A stretch of DNA of 64,000 nt from Thermomonospora echinospora (GTDB lineage: Bacteria; Actinomycetota; Actinomycetes; Streptosporangiales; Streptosporangiaceae): contig NZ_FNVO01000013.1 in NCBI RefSeq assembly GCF_900108175.1, positions 147,324 through 211,323 of the forward strand, in the 5' to 3' direction. The notes beneath the pieces were generated by a model, which worked only from the letters and a program-made list of their open reading frames with translations, was not told where the DNA came from and ran no database searches. Shown in pieces: positions 17,607 through 25,328 of this stretch; positions within the stretch are counted from its first letter, which is position 1, and every line of letters begins with the position of its first letter. The position numbers were made by a program, and so were the translations under genes.

Positions 17607-19604
17607 GTGGCCGGGGTCGGTCCCCTGGAGGCGGACGATCCGCGGCGGGTCGGGCGGTACGTGCTGCTCGGTCGGCTGGGCGCGGGCGGCATGGGGCGGG
17701 TGTATCTGGGACGGTCGCCGGGCGGGAGCCTGGTGGCGGTCAAGGTGGTGCACGCCGCGTACGCGTCCGACGAGCGGTTCCGGGAGCGGTTCCGCCGCGA
17801 GGTGACGGCGGCGCGGGCGGTCAGCGGGGCGTTCACCGCGCCGGTGATCGACGCCGATCCGGACGCGGCGAGCCCGTGGCTGGTCACCGCCTACCTGCCG
17901 GGGGTGTCGCTGCAGGAGGCAGTGAAGTCGCACGGGCCGTGGCCGGTGCCCGTGGCCGCGGCGCTGGGGGCGGCGCTGGCGGAGGCGCTGCTGTCGATTC
18001 ACCGGGCGGGCATCGTGCACCGCGATCTGAAGCCCTCGAACGTGATGCTGGCGGTGGACGGGCCGCGGGTCATCGACTTCGGCATCGCGCGGGCCGCCGA
18101 CGCCGCTGCGATCACCCGGACCGGGGCGGTGCTGGGGACCCCCGGATACCTGGCGCCCGAACAGGCGCTCGGCGAGGAGACCGGCCCGGCCGGGGACGTG
18201 TTCGCGCTCGGCGCGGTGCTGGTGTTCACGCTCACCGGGAACGGCCCGTTCGGGAGCGGGCCGATGCAGCAGATGCTGTACCGGGTGGTGCACGAGCCGC
18301 CCCGGCTGGACGGTGTCACCGATCCGCGGCTGCGCGCGCTGGCGGCCGCGTGCCTGCACAAAGACCCTGCGCTGCGTCCGGCGCCTACCGACCTGCTGCG
18401 CGAGCTGGGAGGCGGTGCCGCCGGGGTGCCGCGCCCGCCGGCGCCGGTCGCCGCGCAAATCGAACGGGCGGCGGCGGCACGGATCCCAACGAGGTCCGTG
18501 CCGCGCCGTGTCGTGCTGGCCGGTGCGGGAGGCGCAGCGGCGGCGGCGCTGGCGGCCGGGACGGTCTGGGCGCTGACCCGGCCGGACGGCACTGTGACCA
18601 CCGGCGACACTGAGGTGGCCACGCCGACCCGGCCGGGGCGTCCGGGCAGGCTGCTGTGGCGGTACGACGCGAGCCTGGCCGTCCGGTCGACACCGGCGGT
18701 CGCGCGGGGGCTGGTGCTCGTCGGCGGCGAGAGCGGACGGCTGTACGCGCTGGACACCGCGTCGGGCCGGCCGCGCTGGCAGTACGCCGCCGGGGGCGAG
18801 ATCACCACCGGGGTGGCGGTGGCCGGGGACGTGGTGATCACCGGGTGCGCGGACGGAGCGGTGCACGGCGTCGACGTCCGCACGGGGCGACGCAGGTGGC
18901 GACGCCGCGTCGGCGTCGAGACGTTCACGCCGGTGGTCTCCGGCGCGTCCGTGTACGTCGCGGCCAGGACGCAGGGCGACGCGGGAGTCATCGTCCGGCT
19001 GGCGGCGGCCGATGGGGCGCTCCGGTGGCGGCACGCGACGGTGAAGCCGGTCGCGGGGGCACTGGCCGTCGCGGACGGAATGGTGGTCGTCCCCGACGAG
19101 ACGCTGTACGCGCTGGACGCCGGCAGCGGGTCGTACCAATGGCGTACGGACGTGGACCGCGCCATCGGCACCGCGGTCTGGGGGCGGACCGTGTACTGCG
19201 GCACCGAGGTCCCGACGTTGCAGGCGCGGGATCTGGGCTCGGGCGGACCCCGGTGGGCGTTCGAACCCGACGACAAGATCCGAGGGCCGGTGACGCGGGC
19301 CGGGAACGTTCTCTACGCGGCCGACGAGAGCGGCACCGTTTACGCGCTGGAGGAGTCCGGGCGGCAGCGGTGGCGCGCCCAGCTCAGCGGCGCAGTCCTG
19401 GCACCGGTCACGGCGGCGGCCGGGCTGCTGTACGTCGGAGCCGGGGACAAACGCCTCTACGCCCTCAACCCCACGACCGGTTCGATCGTCTGGTCCTACG
19501 AGACCGGCGACGCCATCGCCGGATCCGCCGCCGTAGTGTCCGGCCGGTCGGTGTTCGTCGGCGGCACGGACGGTTATGTCTACGCCTTCCACTCAGGAGC
19601 CTGA
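17607..19604 (+). CDS. Membrane Ser/Thr protein kinase with PQQ-like beta-propeller
   Basis: 665 residues, GTG start with GGGAGGTGA upstream. The kinase domain (about 15-270) is complete: glycine loop GRLGAGGMGRVYLG, Lys46, His138-Arg-Asp140 in HRDLKPSN, Asp157-Phe-Gly, and GTPGYLAPEQ. A hydrophobic helix follows at about 299-322. The extracellular part (345-665) is a beta-propeller of PQQ/PQQ_2 repeats: LYALDTASGRPRWQY, VHGVDVRTGRRRWR, LYALDAGSGSYQWRT, LYALNPTTGSIVWSYETGDA. It is likely a transmembrane sensor kinase that reads a ligand outside and phosphorylates cytoplasmic proteins on Ser/Thr. It overlaps the next kinase gene by one base, and the two share architecture, so the pair arose by tandem duplication. 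Confidence 0.93.
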   Translation: MAGVGPLEADDPRRVGRYVLLGRLGAGGMGRVYLGRSPGGSLVAVKVVHAAYASDERFRERFRREVTAARAVSGAFTAPVIDADPDAASPWLVTAYLPGVSLQEAVKSHGPWPVPVAAALGAALAEALLSIHRAGIVHRDLKPSNVMLAVDGPRVIDFGIARAADAAAITRTGAVLGTPGYLAPEQALGEETGPAGDVFALGAVLVFTLTGNGPFGSGPMQQMLYRVVHEPPRLDGVTDPRLRALAAACLHKDPALRPAPTDLLRELGGGAAGVPRPPAPVAAQIERAAAARIPTRSVPRRVVLAGAGGAAAAALAAGTVWALTRPDGTVTTGDTEVATPTRPGRPGRLLWRYDASLAVRSTPAVARGLVLVGGESGRLYALDTASGRPRWQYAAGGEITTGVAVAGDVVITGCADGAVHGVDVRTGRRRWRRRVGVETFTPVVSGASVYVAARTQGDAGVIVRLAAADGALRWRHATVKPVAGALAVADGMVVVPDETLYALDAGSGSYQWRTDVDRAIGTAVWGRTVYCGTEVPTLQARDLGSGGPRWAFEPDDKIRGPVTRAGNVLYAADESGTVYALEESGRQRWRAQLSGAVLAPVTAAAGLLYVGAGDKRLYALNPTTGSIVWSYETGDAIAGSAAVVSGRSVFVGGTDGYVYAFHSGA

Positions 19605-21787
19605 TGAAGCCGCTGCTGCACGACGATCCGGTTCAGTTCGGCGTCCACGTTCTGCTCGCCCGGCTGGGCGCGGGCGGGATGGGCGTGGTGTACCTGGCGC
19701 GCTCGCCGGGCGGACGCCTGGTCGCGGTCAAGGCGGTGCATGCCGAACTGGCGGCCGACCCGGCGTTCCGGGAGCGGTTCGGCCGCGAGGTACAGGCCCT
19801 GCGGGCGGTGGGCGGAGCGTTCACCGCGCCGCTCGTCGACGCGGATCCGGCGGCGCCCCGGCCGTGGCTGGCGACCGCGTACCTGCCCGGCGTGGCGCTC
19901 GGGGACGTGGTGATGGGGCCGGGACCGCTGCCGGGTCCGGCCGTGGACGTGCTGGGGGCTGGGCTCGCCGAGGCACTGCTGTCGATCCACCGGGCGGGGA
20001 TCGCGCACCGCGACATCAAGCCGTCCAACGTGCTACTCACCCGGGACGGGCCACGGCTGATCGACCTGGGCATGGCCCAGTTGCCCGGAACGGCCACCGT
20101 GCCGGGCGCGATGCCGGGGACGCCCGGTTACCTGCCGCCCGAACAGGCCGCCGGGAGTGAGGGCGGACCGGCCGGGGACGTGTTCTCGCTGGCCGCGGTG
20201 CTCGTCTTCGCGCGCACCGGCGCCGGCCCGTTCGAGGCGGCCACCATCCCCGCCGTGCTGTACCGGGTGCTGCACCAGGACCCGGACCTGAGCGGGGTCG
20301 ATGATCCGGCGCTGCGCGAATTCCTGGCGGCCTGCCTGCGCCGGAACCCGGCCGAGCGGCCCACTGCCGCCCAGGTCCTGGACTTCTTCACCGCGCGGAC
20401 GGCGTCCGCGGCGGCGCACGGCGTCGCCGGCCTGCCGCCGCCGGTCATCGCGTGGATCGAGGACGTGACGCGGCAGGTGCCGCCCCCCGGGGCGCCTGCG
20501 TGGCGGTCGGCGCCGCCCCCGCAGGCGGGACGCCGCAAGGTCCTCAAGCACGCGCTGATCTGGTCGGGGGCCGCCGCGCTGACCGCGGCCGCCGGGACCG
20601 CCGGTGTGCTGGTCACGCGCGGGTCCACGACGGAGAACTCGATCGAGGTGTGGCGGCGGACCCTCCCCAAGGGCGCGCACGAACTGTTCCCGGTCGGTTC
20701 GCTGATGCTGGCGGTGGGCGCGGACCTCGGCGTCTACGCCCTGGACGCCGGAACGGGCGAGCGCCGCTGGCACCGGCCCGACCTGCGCATGCTGTCCAGC
20801 TCCAGAGTGCTGCCGGCCGGGGACGTCATCGTGGTCCAGGACCTGGCGCGCACGTACGCCCTCGACTCGGCCACCGGCGCGGAACGCTGGCAGATCCAGT
20901 CACGGTCATCGCTCGCCCGGCTCGCGGGCGACCAGAACGTCGTCTGCCTTCCCGGGGTGCGGGGCTCGCTCGGGTCGGGCGAGTTCGTCGTCGGCTACGA
21001 CACCCGTACAGGCGAGCAGCGGTGGCAGCGCGGCGGCAGTGCCTTCCACGGCGGTGTCACGATCGTCAATGGCGTCGCCTACCTCGCCGTCAAGGAGGAC
21101 CGGCTGACGGGAGTGGAGGCGGTGGAGACCGCGACGGGACGGTCCCGTTGGCGGACCCGGATCGGTGAGCCGGACGCCTACTTCCACGTACTGACCCCCG
21201 CCGTGGCAGGTGGGATGGTGTACGTGGCCACTTCCGACGAGCGGAGGGGCGGCCCCGGCGACCGGCTGCACGCCTTTTCCGCCGCGGACGGCCGCCCGCG
21301 CTGGACGACGCGGCTGGGCCAGTCGTCCACCTGGGGGGTGACCGAGCGTTGCCTGGTGGCGGGTGACGCCGTCTACGCCGTCACCAAGGAGGGCGTCATC
21401 CACTCCTTCGACGCGGCGACGGGCCGGCGGCGGTGGCGGCTGCCGACCGGCACGACCGTGCAGCGCCCGCTGCCGGAGATGCTGACGCCGGTACGCGATC
21501 TGATGGTGGTGGCGGCGCGGCGTACGCTGCTGGGCGTGGGGGTCTCCGACGGCCGCGTCCGCTGGCGCCGGGAACTGGGCAACGAGCCGCTGTCGCCGGT
21601 CGTCGCCGGCGGGCTGCTGCACGTGGACGCGCTGCAGATTCAGTCGATCGACCCGGCCGACGGACGGGTCCTGCGGACGCTGTCGTACCAGGACTACCCG
21701 TCGCCGCGCAGCGACCTGCACGCGCATCGCGACCTGCTGATCTTCAGCGCCTATCCGTCCGAGGTGTTCGCCGTACGGCCCCGCTGA
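19604..21787 (+). CDS. Second tandem Ser/Thr kinase with propeller; DLG in place of DFG
   Basis: 727 residues. The start overlaps the upstream stop (TGATG). The kinase domain has ARLGAGGMGVVYLA, Lys43, His135-Arg-Asp137 (HRDIKPSN) and GTPGYLPPEQ, but the magnesium motif reads Asp154-Leu-Gly (LIDLGMAQ) instead of DFG. Asp is kept, so it may be active; DLG occurs in some active kinases. A membrane helix lies near 317-340 (WSGAAALTAAAGTAGVLVT). The ectodomain (350-727) again has PQQ-like blades (VYALDAGTGERRWHR, TYALDSATGAERWQI, HAFSAADGRPRWTTR, IHSFDAATGRRRWRL). N-terminal halves of the two kinases are closely alike (SPGG..VAVK, GAFTAP, LLSIHRAGI). Hetero-dimerisation or shared ligands are inferred. 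Confidence 0.92.
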   Translation: MKPLLHDDPVQFGVHVLLARLGAGGMGVVYLARSPGGRLVAVKAVHAELAADPAFRERFGREVQALRAVGGAFTAPLVDADPAAPRPWLATAYLPGVALGDVVMGPGPLPGPAVDVLGAGLAEALLSIHRAGIAHRDIKPSNVLLTRDGPRLIDLGMAQLPGTATVPGAMPGTPGYLPPEQAAGSEGGPAGDVFSLAAVLVFARTGAGPFEAATIPAVLYRVLHQDPDLSGVDDPALREFLAACLRRNPAERPTAAQVLDFFTARTASAAAHGVAGLPPPVIAWIEDVTRQVPPPGAPAWRSAPPPQAGRRKVLKHALIWSGAAALTAAAGTAGVLVTRGSTTENSIEVWRRTLPKGAHELFPVGSLMLAVGADLGVYALDAGTGERRWHRPDLRMLSSSRVLPAGDVIVVQDLARTYALDSATGAERWQIQSRSSLARLAGDQNVVCLPGVRGSLGSGEFVVGYDTRTGEQRWQRGGSAFHGGVTIVNGVAYLAVKEDRLTGVEAVETATGRSRWRTRIGEPDAYFHVLTPAVAGGMVYVATSDERRGGPGDRLHAFSAADGRPRWTTRLGQSSTWGVTERCLVAGDAVYAVTKEGVIHSFDAATGRRRWRLPTGTTVQRPLPEMLTPVRDLMVVAARRTLLGVGVSDGRVRWRRELGNEPLSPVVAGGLLHVDALQIQSIDPADGRVLRTLSYQDYPSPRSDLHAHRDLLIFSAYPSEVFAVRPR

Positions 21788-21843
21788 CCCGGCGGGTGAA
21801 TGCGGGGTGGGCGCCCGCTCGCCGCAGTCATATGGCGGGACGG

Positions 21844-22758
21844 TCAGTTGTTGTAGTTACCCATGCAGAAGACAAGCCCAAGGTTGTTCTGTTCCGCCAG
21901 GAGTTTGCCGCCCACGCTGATCCGGCATCCCAGGCCAGCCGTGGGATTGGCGCTCTGCGCGTTCAGTTGAAACGAGGTGCCGACATGCTCCGTCGGGACG
22001 AACGGCAGCTCCACGTGCCAGGGTAGCTTCACATTGCGCCGCGACACCGTCTCGCCCGTCGCCGAGTCGAAGTAGCTCACCGTCTTGGCCCGGCCCTGCC
22101 CGGTCAGCTCGTAGGCGACCGTCAGGGTCCTGCCGGTGTCCTTGGCCCCGACGCCGGGCAGGCGCTGCAGCACCAGACCGGCCAGACCAGTGAGGACGGT
22201 CTTGGGGTCCTGCTCGTCCTCACCTCTGATCCCGCTCAGCGTGATCGAGAACAGCAGCGCGCCCCGCCGCACCTGGATCTCGTGCTCCTTGAACCGCGAG
22301 CCCTCCGAGCCGAGCGTGGCGTAGTCGAACCAGCTCTCGTCCGCCCCCGGCACGACGTTCGTCACAAGAATCGTCTGCCGCTGGTCCTCCTGCATCCGCC
22401 GCTTGTGGTCGCGCAGCGTACCGGCGTACTCGATCTTCGCGGCCTCGGCGGTCGGCTGAAGGGCGAGCGTCAGCCAGTCACCGCCGGTGGCCGAGCAGGC
22501 CACCTTGTTGCTCCCGCCCTCGCCCAGCGTCTTGGAGGTATAGGGAAACCGCCTGTGCCCGTACCTGCGGTAGTCGGCCTCGGTGAGCAGATCGCACATC
22601 TGCTCGGTGACCCGTCCGTTCACCGGCTGCGGCCATCCTCCGGGCGGCGGGGCGGCCGTCTTCTCCCCTCCGGCGGACTCGCCACCGGGAAGGATCCCGC
22701 ATCCCGCAGTGGCGAGCAGGACCGTCGCCGCCCCGGCCAGTCGCTTCCCACGCCGCAT
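21844..22758 (-). CDS. Lipoprotein with MmpS-like C-terminal domain
   Basis: 304 residues. The signal peptide ends in a lipobox: LLATAGCG, so the mature protein is lipid-anchored at Cys20 and lies outside the membrane. After a Pro/Gly linker (GGWPQPVNGRV) comes a DUF3558-like domain with CDLLTEADYRRYGH, a cysteine pair (CSATGGDW), and an amphipathic strand set (about 45-190). The last ~95 residues resemble the immunoglobulin-like fold of MmpS transport-accessory proteins: LTVAYELTGQGRAKTVSYF, then VKLPWHVELPF, SFQLNAQSAN, GCRISVGGKLLAEQN. No MmpL transporter is adjacent. Binding of a ligand or a partner protein at the cell surface is likely. GAAGGGCGG precedes the ATG. Confidence 0.75.
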   Translation of the reverse strand: MRRGKRLAGAATVLLATAGCGILPGGESAGGEKTAAPPPGGWPQPVNGRVTEQMCDLLTEADYRRYGHRRFPYTSKTLGEGGSNKVACSATGGDWLTLALQPTAEAAKIEYAGTLRDHKRRMQEDQRQTILVTNVVPGADESWFDYATLGSEGSRFKEHEIQVRRGALLFSITLSGIRGEDEQDPKTVLTGLAGLVLQRLPGVGAKDTGRTLTVAYELTGQGRAKTVSYFDSATGETVSRRNVKLPWHVELPFVPTEHVGTSFQLNAQSANPTAGLGCRISVGGKLLAEQNNLGLVFCMGNYNN

Positions 22759-22949
22759 TCTCAGCCGCCCTTCTCGACCCTTTCCCGACGAGGGACATTA
22801 GCGGCGTCACTGCGATCCCGTCCGGATTCTCCGAACTCCCCCAGCCCCCCTCCACCCGGCGGCCCGCGCCCACCGGAGCAATCCGCCAGGACTCCAGGCA
22901 CCGCCACACCACACGGGACGGTGTCGTGCGACATAGGGCCGCACGGAAC

Positions 22950-22986
22950 GGTGCCGCGGCCCCACGAGCGGCGGGGCCGCGGTACC
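22950..22986 (-). terminator. Hairpin downstream of aldo/keto reductase
   Basis: A 14-bp stem (22950-22963 with 22973-22986, one G-U pair) closed by a 9-base loop, 24 bases after the stop of the minus-strand gene ending at 23010. It should separate that gene from the lipoprotein gene. Confidence 0.7.
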
Positions 22987-23009
22987 TGTCGCCGGTCATG
23001 CCGGGCGGA

Positions 23010-24011
23010 TCACCAGGCGAACGCCTCCGGGGCAGGGCCGGGACCGGGGAAGATCTCTTCCAGGGTGGCCAGGAACTCCTCCGGCAGCTTCAGCTCGGCC
23101 GCCCGCAGCGCCGAGTCGAGCTGCTCCCGGACGCGGGGGCCGACGATCGGGCCGGTCACCCCCGGCCGGGTGAGCAGCCAGGCCAGGGCGACCTCGCCGG
23201 GCTCGAAGCCGTGCTTGTCGCACAGGTCCTCGTACGCCTGGATCCTGTCCCGCACCGCCGGGTCGTTCAGCGCCTCGGCCGTCCGCCCGCTGGAGGAGCG
23301 GGTCTGGCCGCCCTCACCGGAGGACTGCTTGCGCAGCACGCCGCCGAGCAGGCCGCCCTGCAGCGGCGACCACGGGATGACTCCCAGCCCGTAGTTCCGG
23401 GCCGCCGGGATGACCTCCATCTCGGCGCGCCGCTCGTACAGGTTGTACAGGCACTGCTCGCTGACCAGGCCCAGCGAGTGCCGCCGCGCCGCCGCCTCGT
23501 TGGCCTGGGCGATCCCCCAGCCGGGGAAGTTGGAGGAGCCGACGTACAGCACCTTGCCCTGCTGGATCAGCACGTCCAGCGCCTGCCAGATCTCCTCCCA
23601 CGGCGTACGCCGGTCGATGTGGTGGAACTGGTACAGGTCGATGTGGTCGGTGCCCAGGCGCTTGAGCGACGCCTCGGCGGCCCGGCGGATGTTCAGCGCC
23701 GAGAGCCGGTCCTCGTTGGGCCACCGCGAGCCCTCCGCGCCCATGTTCCCGTAGACCTTGGTGGCCAGCACCGTCTTGTCCCGGCGCCCGCCGCCCTTGG
23801 CGAACCACGTCCCGATGATCTCCTCGGTCCGCCCCTTGTCCTCTCCCCAGCCGTACACGTTGGCGGTGTCGAAGAAGTTGATCCCCGCGTCCAGCGCCGC
23901 GTCCATGATCGCGTGGCTGTCGGCCTCATCGGTGTACGGGCCGAAGTTCATCGTCCCCAGCACCAGACGGCTGACCGTGAGCCCCGTGCGTCCCAGTTGC
24001 GTGTACTCCAT
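23010..24011 (-). CDS. Aldo/keto reductase
   Basis: 333 residues from ATG 24011 (GGTGGGG upstream); a TTG four codons earlier is the alternative. It is an NADPH-dependent TIM-barrel oxidoreductase. The catalytic tetrad is visible: Asp and Tyr in FFDTANVYGWG, Lys in TVLATKVYG, His in DLYQFHHID. The cofactor-binding end has GPIVGPRVREQLDSAL. Members reduce aldehydes and ketones; the sequence resembles YajO/Tas-like or voltage-channel beta-subunit-like AKRs. Substrate is not predictable. It is monocistronic, flanked by a terminator on one side and a 650-base gap on the other. Confidence 0.92.
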   Translation of the reverse strand: MEYTQLGRTGLTVSRLVLGTMNFGPYTDEADSHAIMDAALDAGINFFDTANVYGWGEDKGRTEEIIGTWFAKGGGRRDKTVLATKVYGNMGAEGSRWPNEDRLSALNIRRAAEASLKRLGTDHIDLYQFHHIDRRTPWEEIWQALDVLIQQGKVLYVGSSNFPGWGIAQANEAAARRHSLGLVSEQCLYNLYERRAEMEVIPAARNYGLGVIPWSPLQGGLLGGVLRKQSSGEGGQTRSSSGRTAEALNDPAVRDRIQAYEDLCDKHGFEPGEVALAWLLTRPGVTGPIVGPRVREQLDSALRAAELKLPEEFLATLEEIFPGPGPAPEAFAW

Positions 24012-24669
24012 GTCCCCACCCAAACATCTGGAGCGCGCTCCAGGTCAAACCGGTGGTCCGATTCCGGCGCCTCCGTGGCCATGACGTGGGCCTACGCGGT
24101 GGCGGTCGTCCTGGCCCTTCCCCAGGCGCTCGGGCCGTTCTCGGGCTCCGACCTTGGACACGCGTCCGGCCCGAATTCCGCGTCTCGCTCGCCTCCTCGG
24201 TCGAGGGGCCGCCGGTCCGGGCACCTGTACGGGTGGTATTTCAGGACTCCATGCTGACGGGCTGGAACGGCCCGCCATCGGAGCGCGTCCCGGTGGACGT
24301 GGGGATGTCACCGGGAGGCTCCACCATCGCGAGAAGGTTCCGGAGCCGTTCCTTCACCCCCAAAAAAAGAAAACCAAATATTCACTCAAGAAGGGGAACG
24401 ACGTCTGCCCGATCCCCCTGCTCCCAGGAGGATTTTGAGTACCCTCGCCAAATTGACACATATTCACGACGGCAAGGCCGCACAAAGACCAACAAACACG
24501 CATATGGAACGACACTTCTCTCACGCTGCCCATCAGGTCTGGCTTTCCTTCCCTCAGGGTTCGGCCCGGCATCGGCGTGGGTAGCCGTGCGAACACGGAG
24601 AACTTCAGCGGGCCGGATGTTCCCATTACCCCGACCGCCGCTCGTCCCATCCACCACGGGAGGCCCGGC
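24012..24669. other. Long gap with AT-rich island, no confident gene
   Basis: About 650 bases without a supported gene. The stretch 24355-24510 is strikingly A-rich, including CCCCCAAAAAAAGAAAACC (24357-24375), and has far lower GC than its surroundings. Three frames stay open across it, but none has actinomycete codon usage or a recognisable domain. A perfect TTGACA occurs at 24454-24459 on the plus strand with no matching -10 box. It may be the decayed remnant of imported DNA or the long control region of the PASTA lipoprotein gene. Confidence 0.4.
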
Positions 24670-25107
24670 ATGAGACGACGCTCTTACCTTCCCGCCCTCA
24701 CCCTCGCCGTCCTCGCGAGCGCCTGCCAGTCGGCCGGCGACGCCGAAGCGAAGCCGGCCGCCACCGTCACCGTCACGCGGACGGTGCCGCCGGCCAGCAC
24801 GGCCACCGACGCCCCGGGCAGCTCCGAAAAACCGACCACCGGCGAACCGGACCCCACCGACGAGAACTCCGAGCCCGCCGCCGGGAAACGGCGGCTTCCC
24901 AACGTCGTCGGGATGAACCATCAGGAGGCCCAGGACCGTCTGCAGGCGGCCGGCTTCCGCCGCCTCAGCGAGGAGGACGCGACGGGCCGGAACCGGATCC
25001 TGCTCTGGGACCGCAACTGGGTCGTCGTCGACCAGATCCCCAAGCCGGGCTCCCGGATCCCTCTCGACACCCGGATCATCCTCCGCTCCAAGAAGCTCAC
25101 GGACTGA
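24670..25107 (+). CDS. PASTA-domain lipoprotein
   Basis: 145 residues. The N-terminus is a short signal peptide with lipobox LASAC (Cys16), followed by a disordered Thr/Pro/Ser-rich linker (about 20-75). The C-terminal ~70 residues form one PASTA domain: LPNVVGMNHQEAQDRLQAAG, then VVVDQIPKPGSRIPLDTRII. PASTA domains bind cell-wall peptidoglycan fragments or lipid II and usually occur on PknB-type kinases and penicillin-binding proteins. A single domain on a lipid anchor might serve as a free wall sensor or accessory to such kinases. Start at ATG 24670, with the frame upstream being non-coding. Confidence 0.8.
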   Translation: MRRRSYLPALTLAVLASACQSAGDAEAKPAATVTVTRTVPPASTATDAPGSSEKPTTGEPDPTDENSEPAAGKRRLPNVVGMNHQEAQDRLQAAGFRRLSEEDATGRNRILLWDRNWVVVDQIPKPGSRIPLDTRIILRSKKLTD

Positions 25108-25328
25108 GGCGCTCCCGCCGGATCGCCTCCCGACCGCAGGCGAAGAGGTTGATCTCGTTCACATCGATCGAATGACCGTTCGGCCATATCTCCGCTGGTC
25201 ATCGGGCAGACCGGAAACACCTCATGGTCTTGACCGCTTCTGACCAATCACGGCAAACCCACCGGTAGCCACATTCGGTGGAGCTAGCGTCACACAACCG
25301 GCACCCACCGCCGTGTGCAGGAGGTCCC

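Noticed and set aside
24354..24671. Minus-strand frame across the AT-rich island
   Set aside because: Unusual composition, no domain, no ribosome-binding site; cannot be supported as a gene.
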